Assembly: GCF_900103365.1 (NCBI RefSeq)
Contig: NZ_LT629703.1
Location: 5,008,501 to 5,072,500, forward strand
Reading direction: 5' to 3'
DNA: 64,000 nt
Source of the DNA: Afipia sp. GAS231
GTDB lineage: Bacteria > Pseudomonadota > Alphaproteobacteria > Rhizobiales > Xanthobacteraceae
The notes below the pieces were generated by a model that was not told the DNA's origin, ran no database searches, and saw nothing but the letters and a program-made list of their open reading frames with translations. Shown piece after piece: positions 51,997 to 61,574 of this stretch. Within the stretch, counting starts at the first letter, position 1. Each line of letters begins with the position of its first letter. The position numbers were made by a program, and so were the translations under genes.

Positions 51997-54438
51997 TCAT
52001 CGCGGCGTCAGGGTGATCGCTTCCGACGTCGCGGCTTCGACGGCGGTACGGCTGTAGAGCAGCGGAACATATTGGCCGGTCGCCCACAGCGGGGCGAGGT
52101 CGCGATAATGCCCGTTGAAGGGATCGCCGGATTGCCCGGGGGTGTTGATGGCGCGGCTCGCATCCCAGTTGCCGACGTCGAGCACCATGCGGAACGAGGC
52201 GCCCGCCGTCAGCTGATAGTCGGTACGGCGATAGGTCGCCGCGCGCGGCACGTTGGCCGCGCCTCCAAGCGCCAACGGCCCGACGTTAAGCTGCGGCACC
52301 GTTGCCTTGTCGGCCAGCGGTGACAGCGCGTGATCGAATTGCGCCTTGTGCAGCTTGCCCCAGGCCCACCCGGAGGAGTCCGGGCCAAGCCGGCTGGCGA
52401 CTTCGGCGACAGCAGTGCCCAGGCTGTCGCGGAGGACGCGATCGCGCGTGGCGGCTGGATCGGGCCCCAGCAGATCGCCGGAACTTTCGAGGGCCGCGAT
52501 GATCGCCGAAATGCTGGCCGGGTCGGGTGCAATGATGTCGACGACCTTTGGCGCGACCGCCTTGACCAGCGTGGACCCGAGATGGTTGGCGATCCAGACT
52601 TCGAACACGGCCGCCGCCGCGCTGTCCGCGGTATCGCGCGCGTCCCAGGCCTTCAGCAACTCCAGTCCCTTTTTGACGTTGGGATCCTCGGAGGTCAGGG
52701 GTTTCAGCAGGACCATGAGCCGCCGGGCCAGCATCGACGTGTCGTCATTTTGCAAGTCCATGGCGTCCGCCAGCGTCATCTTCCTGTTGGCCTTGAGCAC
52801 CTCGACAATGCGCTGCCAGCGCGCCTCGTCCGACCATTCGAAGCCAACCTTGCGCTCCGCGACCGGATAGCCGTCCGGCAGATTCATCTGGTTAGCGGTC
52901 GCGAACCATCCTTGCTCGGGGCGATAGACACGCGGCAATTCATCCAGTCCGAGAAACCCCTGCCACTCGTAGCGGCCGTCGCCCGGTACCGGCAGCAGCC
53001 CATCATAGTTGGCGCGGCGCGGCGTCTTGCCGGCGGCCACCCAGCCGATATTGCCTTTCACGTCGGCATAGACCTGGTTTTCGGACGGCGCGCCCCAGCG
53101 TCGCATCGCCGCCAGAAAACCATTCCAGTCCTTGGCGGTCATATAGTCGGACGAGCCGAAATACGCCGACGTGCCCGGCTCGGACCAGACCGAGCGAATG
53201 GCGAAGGCCCGCTTGTTCGCGGCATCGATAAACACGACGGGGCCGTGCCGTGTGAATTTCAGCTCGATGTCCCTCGGCGCCTCGCCCTTGACCTCCGCGG
53301 TTTCGTGAACGACGCGCATCGTTTCCCAGCCGTCGCGATAGCGGTACTGGTTCATGTCGGCGGGGTTCAGTTCGTAAACGTAGAGGTCCTCCTGGTCGAC
53401 GTTGAAGATCGTCAGGCCGAAGGCGATCGTCCCGTTGTGGCCGATCGATATTCCGGGCAGCGCAGGTTCGCCGGCGCCGATTACCGACAGCCCCGGCGCA
53501 TTCAGCCCGACGATGTAGCGCAGCGACGGAACGCTGTGTTCGCGATGCGGATCGTTGGCGAGGATCGGACGTCCGGTCGCGGAGCGCGCCGGGGCGACCA
53601 CCCAGTTGTTGGAGCCGATGGTGTCACGCTGCTCGTCGGCTTGCGCGAGAAGCGTATCGAGATCGAGCGATGCCGCCTTCTCGCCTGGGCGCGCGAACGT
53701 GACTGGCCGCGTGGCCAGGAGGTAGGCGGCGAGCACGTCTTTCGGAATACTGCAGGGGTCGAGACCGTCAGGGATTTTGGTCGTCCATGTCGGCTGCAGC
53801 TTGACGCGCAGGCGATCGGTTTCGAGCCCGGCAGCGCAGGCGACCTGCGCGCGTCTCACTTCGGAGGCAACATTCCTCGTCAGCCCGTGGCTGCGAATTC
53901 GGACGACGTCGTCCGCGGTCCACAGATCCGGCATCGTTCCGGCGATCTTGAACTCCACCGGGCGTGGCCGGGATCCGCCCCGCACGTCGGCCACATAGGC
54001 ATTGACGCCCGCAACGAAAGCCTCGGCATAGTCCCTGGCCTTGGGCCCGTAGGATCCCCATTCGGTCGTCATGTCACCGCGATAGAGGAATAACCGAAGG
54101 GCGCGGTCCTGCTCGACGTAGGCGGGACCAAAATCCCTGGCGAGAAGTCCGAGGCCGCGCTTGCGCCACAGGTCAATCTGCCAAAGCCGGTCCCGGGCCG
54201 CATTGAAGCCCTGCAGGAAGAAAAGATCGCGCTCGTTGGCCGCATAAATGTGAGGAATACCCCAGACGTCGACCAGAATCGTTCCGGATGCCTTCAGGCC
54301 TGCGACACTGCTGCTCGAAAGGCGCGCCGCGGAAGCCAGGGCTTCCTGTTCGCGCGCGACCGCAGCGGATCCGGCGGTCATTGCCATGGCCGCGGCGAGA
54401 AGCAATGGCCGGACGGCTTGTTGGAGGCTCTTGTTCAT
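51997..54438 (-). CDS. Penicillin acylase family Ntn-hydrolase
   Basis: 813 residues. A Sec signal peptide (about 1-28, LLLAAAMAMTAGSAAVA) directs it to the periplasm. The alpha part contains VDVWGIPHIYAANERDLFFL and is followed by the spacer and the autoprocessing site. The predicted beta-subunit N-terminus and nucleophile is Ser276 in IGSNNWVVAP, followed by ANDPH. Length matches the family (750-850). Members cleave amide bonds of penicillins, aculeacin or acyl-homoserine lactones; which one applies here cannot be told. The gene converges with htpG (15 bp between stops) and stands alone. Confidence 0.92.
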   Translation of the reverse strand: MNKSLQQAVRPLLLAAAMAMTAGSAAVAREQEALASAARLSSSSVAGLKASGTILVDVWGIPHIYAANERDLFFLQGFNAARDRLWQIDLWRKRGLGLLARDFGPAYVEQDRALRLFLYRGDMTTEWGSYGPKARDYAEAFVAGVNAYVADVRGGSRPRPVEFKIAGTMPDLWTADDVVRIRSHGLTRNVASEVRRAQVACAAGLETDRLRVKLQPTWTTKIPDGLDPCSIPKDVLAAYLLATRPVTFARPGEKAASLDLDTLLAQADEQRDTIGSNNWVVAPARSATGRPILANDPHREHSVPSLRYIVGLNAPGLSVIGAGEPALPGISIGHNGTIAFGLTIFNVDQEDLYVYELNPADMNQYRYRDGWETMRVVHETAEVKGEAPRDIELKFTRHGPVVFIDAANKRAFAIRSVWSEPGTSAYFGSSDYMTAKDWNGFLAAMRRWGAPSENQVYADVKGNIGWVAAGKTPRRANYDGLLPVPGDGRYEWQGFLGLDELPRVYRPEQGWFATANQMNLPDGYPVAERKVGFEWSDEARWQRIVEVLKANRKMTLADAMDLQNDDTSMLARRLMVLLKPLTSEDPNVKKGLELLKAWDARDTADSAAAAVFEVWIANHLGSTLVKAVAPKVVDIIAPDPASISAIIAALESSGDLLGPDPAATRDRVLRDSLGTAVAEVASRLGPDSSGWAWGKLHKAQFDHALSPLADKATVPQLNVGPLALGGAANVPRAATYRRTDYQLTAGASFRMVLDVGNWDASRAINTPGQSGDPFNGHYRDLAPLWATGQYVPLLYSRTAVEAATSEAITLTPR

Positions 54439-54705
54439 TTCCTCTGCCTTTTTTTGCCGTCAACGCCACAGCCGATTCGGGCCGGGTCGATTGCGGAGCG
54501 GTTCACCGAGCTTGCAACCGAATGATGCTCCCTGCAAGTCGGGCTTCGCCGGTCGCCGGCGTCGAATGTGACGGATGGAAGCGCCACCGGCTCAGCGCAA
54601 AGACATGGATGCCCTGCACCGCAGACAAGTTTACGCAGTCTGCGCAAATGCAGACTGCGATGGCCAGGCATGACGGAAAAAGCTATCGCGGCCCCGATGG
54701 TACGT
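54439..54705. other. Intergenic region
   Basis: 267 bases between the acylase gene start and the stop of the DUF2278 gene. Presumed acylase promoter; no clear boxes. Short frames present show no protein resemblance. Confidence 0.3.
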
Positions 54706-55368
54706 TCAGATCGTCGTCCCACCCGGCAGGGAATTGCCGAGGTCGTCGGTCGGCACCAGTTGCTGGTTGAACGCCGAGAAATACGCCGCCCATTCCGCCT
54801 CGCCGATATCCACCAGCACGGCACCATCCTGCCAGATGTCGTTGTGGTCGTTGGAGTCGTCGTCCGGGCGATGGATGAAGCTCTTGCTCGATCCCTGATT
54901 GAGGTGAACGTCGTGCAGGCCGCCGCCCTGGCTGTAGAAGCGGCCGAAGATATAGACGTCAAAATTGTTCTGATGCGCCCGCGACAATAGGCGCTTCAGC
55001 GTGCCCGCGGGCTCGACTTCGTCCGAGCCGTCCATCACGTCGCTGTCGCGCCACTTGCCGGTGTTGGCGAGCAAGTCGCTGCGCAGGAAATCGAGCGCGG
55101 GAAGCGCGGCCTGACCGGTCAGGTCGTGGGAGCCCGCATCCGCTGCCGCCAGCGTCTGGACGATGGGATGCCGGAAATCAAACGCCAGCTTGTATTTGAG
55201 CAAGTCGTCGGCGTCGTTGGTGCCGACGTTGACGGCGACGTCCCAGGTGCTGCCATCGACGGCCACATTGCAGTGCAGGTGATACTGGGTCTCGTGGCCG
55301 TGGTGCGATGGCTTCAGTTTCGGTTCGGAGGTGACTTTGGTTTTGACATAGCCATAGGCGAGGGTCAT
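54706..55368 (-). CDS. DUF2278 (YukJ) family protein
   Basis: 220 residues starting with YGYVKTKVTSEPKLKP. It contains the family's TQYHLHCNVAVDG, VAVNVGTNDADDLLKYKL, and the C-terminal HRPDDDSNDHNDIWQDGAVL with WAAYFSAFNQQ. No signal peptide. The function of DUF2278 is unknown; several relatives are fused or adjacent to phospholipase-D or lamin-tail domains. Here the gene lies 30 bp downstream of a phospholipase-D-like gene on the same strand, so the two probably work together. Confidence 0.88.
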   Translation of the reverse strand: MTLAYGYVKTKVTSEPKLKPSHHGHETQYHLHCNVAVDGSTWDVAVNVGTNDADDLLKYKLAFDFRHPIVQTLAAADAGSHDLTGQAALPALDFLRSDLLANTGKWRDSDVMDGSDEVEPAGTLKRLLSRAHQNNFDVYIFGRFYSQGGGLHDVHLNQGSSKSFIHRPDDDSNDHNDIWQDGAVLVDIGEAEWAAYFSAFNQQLVPTDDLGNSLPGGTTI

Positions 55369-55398
55369 CGCGGGATTTCTTTTAGAGCCCGGCCGCCG

Positions 55399-57057
55399 TC
55401 ACTGGCCGGAGAAATACAGCCGGCGCAGCGCGCCGGAAGAACCGGGCTGCGTATAGCGCTGGATCCACGAATTGTCGGTGAGCAGGTCCTGCGGCCGGAA
55501 GTTCGCCGATCCGCCCTGGCTGGCGGCGGCATCGCGGAAGGCGTAGCTGGAGAATTGCCGCATGAACTCGCCGAGATAGATGTCGGCGACGCGCTTGTCG
55601 CCGCGGATCACCAGCATGTTCTCGTGGTTGGTACTGACGCTGGCGCCGCTGAAATTCGCCGAGCCGGTGATGACCACGGGATCGTCGGACAAGGGATCGA
55701 CCAGCATGAACTTGGTGTGCACCCAGCGCACGTGTTCGTTGGCGGATATGCCGCTGATTTCCTTGAGCCAGCGGTCGAACTCGTTGAGCTCGATGTTCTG
55801 GCCGACGGCGATCACGGCGTTCTTGAGCGCGCGGATCTGCGCGATCGTCGCCTTGGCCTCCGCGAGGCCCTTGCCCGAACCCTCCTTGTCCATCAGTGCG
55901 AAACGCAGCACGCTGTCTTCCTGCATGTAGACCGGTACGAAGACGGTCTTGTCCATGCCGAATGCGAAAGTCATGAACAGCGCCCGCTGCGCGCTGTCGG
56001 AGATCTCGCCATAGCGCTTGAGCGTCGCGGTAGCGGTTTGCGGCGAATAGACTTCGAGCGTTCCTGATGGCGGCGGGTTGGCCGGCGCCGGTGTGTTGTG
56101 GTTGTTGAAGGTGCGCAGCTGCGCCAGCGGCAGATTTTTCTCGAGCTCGGTCCAGTAGCCCATGTATTTTGTGGCCACCGTGGCGTCATTGACGATGTGG
56201 CTGCAGTTGAGATGACCGAACAGGCCGTTCTCGGTGTAGTTGGTCGAGCCGGTGAGAACCTCGACCGGTTGCCCGTTGTGCAACAGCACGATGAACTTGT
56301 TGTGCATGATCTTGCCCTCGGTGATGCCCTGGCAAAGACCGTCAATCTGGGCCGTGGCGATCGCCTCCTCGTTGGGATGAACCGGCGATTCCTCGGCGTT
56401 CTCGATGGCGTCGAACAGCACCTTGACGTCGACGCCGAGCGCGGCGACGTCGTGTATGGCCTTGAGAATGGCGGGCCACTGGAATTCGTAGATCGCGACC
56501 CGCAGGCCGAAGCCGGGCCCGGTTGCCTTCTTGATGAAGGTGAGGATGGATTCGATCAGTCCGCGCGACAGCCAGTCATAGGCCGCCTGTCCGACGTCGC
56601 TTGGGCGCTGGTTCTGGAACCGGCGGGCATATTCCTGCGAAGCGATGGCGCCGCGATTGAAAAAGATGCTGTGCGTACCGTCGAGTTCGGACTCGGTCTG
56701 GACGTCCACCGCGAGCGATGGTCCGTCGGTCAGCGCACCCGGCCGGCCATACATCGGGATCAGGGTGTAGGTGTAGGAATGGTTGGGCTTGGCCGCATAA
56801 TCGGCCCATTGAAAGCTCTGGAACGGTTGCTCGTGGCTTGACGCATTGCCGCCCGGCGGCAATGGCGGCGCGGTGTTGGGAAACGTCTTCATGCCGCGCA
56901 TGAAGTACGTCTCGTTCTCGGTGTGGTCAGCGCGCTGGATCGCAAAGCCGAGCAGCCCGGCCTGCTGCGGAGCCGCGACGTCCCATCCCATCGTGACCAC
57001 ATAGGTGCCGGCTATCGCCTGCAACACGAGGCCGTTTCCACGTACCTGCTTTCGCAT
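55399..57057 (-). CDS. Phospholipase D-like (HKD) protein
   Basis: 552 residues. After an N-terminal region of about 170 residues come two PLD half-sites: HNKFIVLLHNG with LTGSTNYTENG, and HTKFMLVDPL with ITGSANFSG. Both HxK motifs are intact, so a phosphodiesterase (lipase or nuclease) is expected. The N-terminal part has a fibronectin-like look (YTLIPMYGRPG). No obvious signal peptide. It lies between a secreted-protein gene (48 bp upstream) and the DUF2278 gene (30 bp downstream), probably one operon. An effector or stress nuclease role is possible but unproven. Confidence 0.88.
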   Translation of the reverse strand: MRKQVRGNGLVLQAIAGTYVVTMGWDVAAPQQAGLLGFAIQRADHTENETYFMRGMKTFPNTAPPLPPGGNASSHEQPFQSFQWADYAAKPNHSYTYTLIPMYGRPGALTDGPSLAVDVQTESELDGTHSIFFNRGAIASQEYARRFQNQRPSDVGQAAYDWLSRGLIESILTFIKKATGPGFGLRVAIYEFQWPAILKAIHDVAALGVDVKVLFDAIENAEESPVHPNEEAIATAQIDGLCQGITEGKIMHNKFIVLLHNGQPVEVLTGSTNYTENGLFGHLNCSHIVNDATVATKYMGYWTELEKNLPLAQLRTFNNHNTPAPANPPPSGTLEVYSPQTATATLKRYGEISDSAQRALFMTFAFGMDKTVFVPVYMQEDSVLRFALMDKEGSGKGLAEAKATIAQIRALKNAVIAVGQNIELNEFDRWLKEISGISANEHVRWVHTKFMLVDPLSDDPVVITGSANFSGASVSTNHENMLVIRGDKRVADIYLGEFMRQFSSYAFRDAAASQGGSANFRPQDLLTDNSWIQRYTQPGSSGALRRLYFSGQ

Positions 57058-57105
57058 GACACACTCCCGGATGAATGGTTGGACGCTGGTAAGACTGGTC
57101 TGGTG

Positions 57106-57954
57106 CTATTTGATGCAGCGGCCGACATCGCCGGAGGTGGTCGGATTCTCATATCCGCCGGGCGACACCGGATGGCCGTCGAACAGGATGGAAAGCTGGT
57201 TGGCGATGCCGAAGTCGGTGGCGCTGCGCCGGCGGTCGTTGATCAGGCGCGCGATGTTCCATTCGTCGTGCGAGCCGTAGCTGAATGCCACCGAGGCGCG
57301 CAGGCCATAATAGTTGCGGAAACCGGCCTTGGTGACGCTGCCGGCATCGACGGCTTGCTTGAACGCCGGATCCTGCGCCACGCGGTTGTCGAACCAGTCC
57401 TGGAGCCGGTCGAGATCGGCGGTGCCGGTCAATCCGAAATAGCGGGCGAAATCGCTCGGGCCGGCAAAATAGAAGAAATCGAAATCCTCGCCGAGGCCAC
57501 CCGCGCCCTCGAGAATTTGCGTCCACATGTACATGTAGTCGGCGCCGCTGGCGCCGTTCATCTTGCTGCCGCCTTCCGCGCCGGGATTGAGCAGCCATAC
57601 CGATTGGGCGCCCAGGCGCGCGGTGACATTGTCCGCCGTTTTGGCCGCCGCCTCGGCGTTGACCGCAAACGATCCGCCGCCGGCGGGCGACAAGGGTACG
57701 CTGAGATAGCCGATCGCCTTGCCTGCTGTCTTGTTGCTGGCGATCAACTGGCGAACGCGCGCCACGTTGTCGCTGATCGCATCGCGATAGTCGGTGTTGA
57801 CGCAGTAACAGATGTCGAGCCTGGTGCAGGCGGTGATCTGGCTGGCGCGCGCCCAGGTCGGCGTCAGCGTTAGGCCGGCCAGTATCGCAGCAGCGCAGGC
57901 GAAAATCCTGCGCGCCGGGAGGCTCGCTGCGCCGGCCTTGTGAGAATGTGCCAT
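57106..57954 (-). CDS. Secreted protein of unknown function
   Basis: 282 residues. The Sec-type leader (about 1-38) contains RRIFACAAAILAGLTLTPTW with a likely cut after ARA. The mature part has a cysteine cluster (CTRLDICYC) and a Rossmann-like feel: AGKAIGYLSVPLSP, SVWLLNPGAEG and MWTQILEGAGGLGEDFDFFYF. I do not recognise the family; a distant likeness to nucleoside-deoxyribosyltransferase-type folds (DUF4406) is a weak guess. It is the first gene of the run with the phospholipase-D-like and DUF2278 genes. Confidence 0.75.
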   Translation of the reverse strand: MAHSHKAGAASLPARRIFACAAAILAGLTLTPTWARASQITACTRLDICYCVNTDYRDAISDNVARVRQLIASNKTAGKAIGYLSVPLSPAGGGSFAVNAEAAAKTADNVTARLGAQSVWLLNPGAEGGSKMNGASGADYMYMWTQILEGAGGLGEDFDFFYFAGPSDFARYFGLTGTADLDRLQDWFDNRVAQDPAFKQAVDAGSVTKAGFRNYYGLRASVAFSYGSHDEWNIARLINDRRRSATDFGIANQLSILFDGHPVSPGGYENPTTSGDVGRCIK

Positions 57955-58165
57955 CTCTACCTCGCGGCTACCTCATCGGCGGATCGCCGGCGGGCTAAAC
58001 GGGTCTGGTGAAGTAGTACAACCTTAGATATGACGTGTTGGTGAAATAGCCCACATTTGCTGTGCGGAATTGACGGGCGGTCTGGCTGCCGTTTCCCCGA
58101 ACCCGATTCCAAAGCCGGCCGTATCTGCTACACAGTCTTCAAACCGGGAAATGCAACAAGCTGCC

Positions 58166-59320
58166 ATGACCAGCGCCGAGGGCACCGACATCTTCTACGG
58201 CTCGATTCCGGTCTTTCGCGGCTTCGATCGCCTGATGGACCCGGCGCTGTATTCGGCATTGCCCGACGACTGGAGCGTCGGCGTCGCCGACATCGTGGAA
58301 TCGACCAAAGCGATTGCGGAGGCACGCTACAAGGCCGTCAACATGGCCGGCGCGTCTGTCATCGCCGCCGTCACCAATGCGCTCGAAGGCCGCGAGTTTC
58401 CGTTCGTGTTCGGCGGCGACGGCGCCAGCTTTGCGGTGTCGCCCGGCGATCTCGAACGGGCCCGGGATGCGCTGGCGGCAACCGCCATCTGGGTCGAGGA
58501 GAGCCTCAATCTGGTGTTGCGGGTCGCCCTGATACCGGTCGCTTCGATCCGCGCGCAGGGCCTCGATGTCCGTGTCGCCCGTTTCGGGCCGTCGCCCAAT
58601 TTGTCCTATGCGATGTTCTCCGGCGGCGGCCTCGGCTGGGCGGATGCGGCGATGAAGCGCGGCGAATTCGCGGTGCCAAAAGCCTCGCCCGGCACGCAGC
58701 CCCACCTTTCCGGGCTTTCATGCCGGTTCGAGGAAATTCCCTCGGCCCGCGGACTCATTCTTTCCGTGCTGGTGATGCCGGCTCCCGGCGCCGATCCGCA
58801 TGCCTTCCGTCAATTGATCGAGGACGTCATCAACCTCGTCGAGAAAAGTCCCGACGCGGGGCGGCCGGTGCCGCCGGGCGGACCGCCGCTGAACTGGCCG
58901 CCGGCAGGCGTCGAGTACGAAGCACGCGCCGCGCGCGGCGGATCGCTGTTGAAGCGACGTACCGTCGTTCTGGCGGTGACGTTGTGGGCGTTCGTGGTGA
59001 TGCGCTTTGGCATCAAGGTCGGGAATTTCGTGCCGAAGACCTATGTGCAGCAGGTGGTGGAGAATTCCGACTTCCGCAAATATGACGACGGTCTGCGGAT
59101 GATTCTCGACTGCACCCCGGAACTTGAGCGCGCGCTGACGCAGCTACTGGCGGCGGCCGCTTCAAACGGGATCGTGCGCTATGGCCTGCACCGGCAGGAT
59201 GCGGCGATGATGACCTGCTTCACGCCGTCGGTGATGCGCAGCGACCACGTCCACTTCATCGACGGCGCCCGCGGCGGTTACGCGTCGGCGGCGACGGCGC
59301 TGAAGGCGACGGCGGGTTGA
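58166..59320 (+). CDS. DUF3095 family protein (possible adenylate-cyclase-like)
   Basis: 384 residues from the ATG at 58166. The frame is open upstream to a TTG at 58070 and contains another ATG at 58151, but the family begins near DIFYGSIPVFRGF. A GGDG-like motif FVFGGDGASFAV and VGVADIVESTKAIAE recall class III cyclase folds, to which DUF3095 proteins are distantly related. Metal and nucleotide binding are not proven. Ends with CFTPSVMRSDHVHFIDGA, typical of the family. No ribosome site is clear for any start. It stands alone, rightward, before a palindromic repeat. Confidence 0.85.
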   Translation: MTSAEGTDIFYGSIPVFRGFDRLMDPALYSALPDDWSVGVADIVESTKAIAEARYKAVNMAGASVIAAVTNALEGREFPFVFGGDGASFAVSPGDLERARDALAATAIWVEESLNLVLRVALIPVASIRAQGLDVRVARFGPSPNLSYAMFSGGGLGWADAAMKRGEFAVPKASPGTQPHLSGLSCRFEEIPSARGLILSVLVMPAPGADPHAFRQLIEDVINLVEKSPDAGRPVPPGGPPLNWPPAGVEYEARAARGGSLLKRRTVVLAVTLWAFVVMRFGIKVGNFVPKTYVQQVVENSDFRKYDDGLRMILDCTPELERALTQLLAAAASNGIVRYGLHRQDAAMMTCFTPSVMRSDHVHFIDGARGGYASAATALKATAG

Positions 59321-59380
59321 GATGCCGTAGGTAACTTTGTGGCTCGAGGCGATGCTCGATCAAGATGGAATATGCGGAGG

Positions 59381-59550
59381 CACCCCCACCCCAGCCCTCC
59401 CCCGCAAGCGGGAGAGGGAGTCCGGCTGTCTGCGCGGCGCGCAGTTCGTCATTGCAAGGAAGCTAGTTGCTCCAGACGCGCTCTATCCCCTCTCCCGCTT
59501 GCGGGGGTCCGAGGCGAGCAGAGCTCGCTCTCGAGGTTAGGGTGGGGGTC
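59381..59550. repeat. Long palindromic intergenic element
   Basis: Outer arms CACCCCCACCCCAGCC (59381-) and GGTTAGGGTGGGGG (59535-), and inner arms CCCCCGCAAGCGGGAGAG (59399-) and CTCTCCCGCTTGCGGGGG (59490-), fold back on each other. It lies between convergent genes. This MITE-like type is common between genes in Bradyrhizobium and relatives. Confidence 0.8.
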
Positions 59551-59585
59551 TCGCGGCATCGGCAGTCTCGCGAGGTAGCGCGGGC

Positions 59586-60029
59586 TCACCGCCCCACACG
59601 CGTCCAGTTCTCGCCACCGCACAGGGCGCCGACGCAGCCTTCGACCCGGAGCGTATCCGCCGCCGTTACCGAAATATTGCTCGCATAGGTTGAGCCGTCG
59701 TCGGCGTTGTAGATCTGGCCCGACCATTTGCTCGTGCCGGTCGGGTGCATGCCGCTGAACAAGGGAAGGCCAATCATCGGACGCTTCTTCAGCGCCGGAT
59801 TGGGATTCTTGTCGTCGACCTGGGGTTTGCCGGTGGCGGGATCGAGCGGATCTTTCAGCCCGACGATGACCCCACAAATTCCGCTACCGCATTTGCTGAC
59901 CCGTACCCGGGCATCGCCGGCCTGGGTCAGCCAGGTGCCGGTTGCATCTCCGGCGCCTTGCGCGCGGGCGGACGGCGCGGTGAGCAATGCCGCCAAAATC
60001 GCGGTGGTGAAAACGTACCTGCAGGTCAT
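59586..60029 (-). CDS. DUF2147 family secreted protein
   Basis: 147 residues. A Sec signal (about 1-23, ending SARAQ) and a mature domain starting GTWLTQAGDARVRVSKCGSG, with KWSGQIYNADDGSTYASNI, define DUF2147. Four cysteines could form two disulfides. Periplasmic lipocalin-like fold is likely; the biochemical role is unknown. Single gene, leftward. Confidence 0.9.
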   Translation of the reverse strand: MTCRYVFTTAILAALLTAPSARAQGAGDATGTWLTQAGDARVRVSKCGSGICGVIVGLKDPLDPATGKPQVDDKNPNPALKKRPMIGLPLFSGMHPTGTSKWSGQIYNADDGSTYASNISVTAADTLRVEGCVGALCGGENWTRVGR

Positions 60030-60091
60030 GAATCATTCCTCAGAAAAAGGCAGGCCTGCATAACAACAAATCAGATTTGTGCAACGCCGGA

Positions 60092-61483
60092 TTAAGTCGG
60101 GGATTTTCCCCAGTGCGTCAGGCGAATGGCGAGCGCTGTACCGAGTCCGTAAACGGCCATCGCCACGCCCACCAGTGCAAACAGTGCCGAGGCCGGTGCG
60201 CCCGACGCCGCCAGCCACCAGCCGCCGATGCCGACCAGCAGCAATCTCGCGGTGCCGGCCAGCACCGGACCGCCGACTTTTGCTGCTCCTTGCGACGAGA
60301 AATAAAGGCACGCACCCATTCCGAAGAAGGCGAATGCCGGTCCCGCCAACGCGAAATAGGAATTGGCGGCGGCGGTGACGCCGGGATCGCTGGTGAACAG
60401 CGAGATCCAGAGCGTCGGCCATATCGCCACGATAATGCCGATCAGGCCCACGATCAGGCTGGACGCGGCGCCCGCCGTCCAGGCCACCTGACGCGCGCGC
60501 GCCACCAGACCGGCGCCCATCGCCATGCCGACCATCGGCACCGAGGCAACCCCAAAAGCAAAGGCGATCGGCGTCAGCAGAAATTCCAGCCGCGAACCCA
60601 TGCCGTAGCCGGCCAGCGTCTCGGTGCCGAAGGAAGCCAGGATTTTTGTGAAAATCAGGATCGTCAGCACGGTCTGCAGCGGCGACAGGCAGGAAACCGC
60701 GCCGACCTTGAGGATGTCGAAGAACATGTCGCGCTGAAACGTGAAGGCTGCAAAATTCAGCTTTAGCCGGCTGCGGCCACTGGTGAGGTACCAGGTGAGG
60801 TAAACCGCGCCGAGCGTGAAGGCGGTGAGCTGGCCGGTGGCGACACCCGCCATGCCGAGCTTCGGCAGGCCGAACAGTCCGAGACCAAATCCGCCGCCGA
60901 CCAGGACCTGCACGATGGCGGTGGCGATCAGCGTCACCGAAGGTATGCGCATGTCGCCGGTGCCGCGCACCACCGAGGCCAGCGTGTTGACCAGCCAGAT
61001 CGAGACCGCGCCGGAGAACAGCACGTGCGAATATTGCATGGACTGTTCGAGCACGCCGTCGCGTCCGCCCAGCAGCGAATAGAACTGGCGGCCCAAGATC
61101 AGCATCATCACGGTGAAGAACAGTCCGGCGCAGAGGCCGATAATGGCGGCATGCAGCGCCAGCGTCGCGGCGCGATCGCGGTTTCCGGCGCCGAGCGCGC
61201 GGCTGATGGCGGAGGAAACGCCGCCGCCCATCGCGCCGGCCGACATCATCTGGGTCAGCATCACGAACGGAAACACCAGCGCGATTCCGGCCAGCGGTTC
61301 GGTGCCGAGCCGGCCGATATAGGAGGTCTCGGCGACCGCCACCAGCGCGGTGCCGAACATCGCGATGGTGTTGGGGATCGCGAGCTTCAACAGCGTCGGC
61401 AGGATCGGCGCGATCAGCAGGCTGTTGACCGCGATCGGAGGCACGGCCGCCGGGCGCATGTCGAGCGGGGCGTCAATCGTCAT
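60092..61483 (-). CDS. MATE family efflux transporter
   Basis: 463 residues with about twelve predicted membrane segments in two related halves. MATE features are the N-terminal LLKLAIPNTIAMFGTALV, YIGRLGTEPLAGIALVFP in segment 2, and the second-half repeat ILASFGTETLAGYGMGSRLE. It would export organic cations or drugs in exchange for H+ or Na+ at the inner membrane. Of MATE subgroups it is nearest NorM/DinF-like by these motifs. Single gene; no regulator adjoins. Confidence 0.92.
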   Translation of the reverse strand: MTIDAPLDMRPAAVPPIAVNSLLIAPILPTLLKLAIPNTIAMFGTALVAVAETSYIGRLGTEPLAGIALVFPFVMLTQMMSAGAMGGGVSSAISRALGAGNRDRAATLALHAAIIGLCAGLFFTVMMLILGRQFYSLLGGRDGVLEQSMQYSHVLFSGAVSIWLVNTLASVVRGTGDMRIPSVTLIATAIVQVLVGGGFGLGLFGLPKLGMAGVATGQLTAFTLGAVYLTWYLTSGRSRLKLNFAAFTFQRDMFFDILKVGAVSCLSPLQTVLTILIFTKILASFGTETLAGYGMGSRLEFLLTPIAFAFGVASVPMVGMAMGAGLVARARQVAWTAGAASSLIVGLIGIIVAIWPTLWISLFTSDPGVTAAANSYFALAGPAFAFFGMGACLYFSSQGAAKVGGPVLAGTARLLLVGIGGWWLAASGAPASALFALVGVAMAVYGLGTALAIRLTHWGKSPT

Positions 61484-61574
61484 GCGTCACGTGCTTTCAG
61501 CCGGATCCGTATAGATTACGGATGAAATATTATGCGACGGGGCCGGCGCAAGCCACCCGCCGCCGGTGCAGGGG

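Noticed and set aside
52330..54093. 587-codon frame opposite the penicillin acylase gene
   Set aside because: Antisense shadow; the acylase has signal peptide, nucleophile Ser and correct length.
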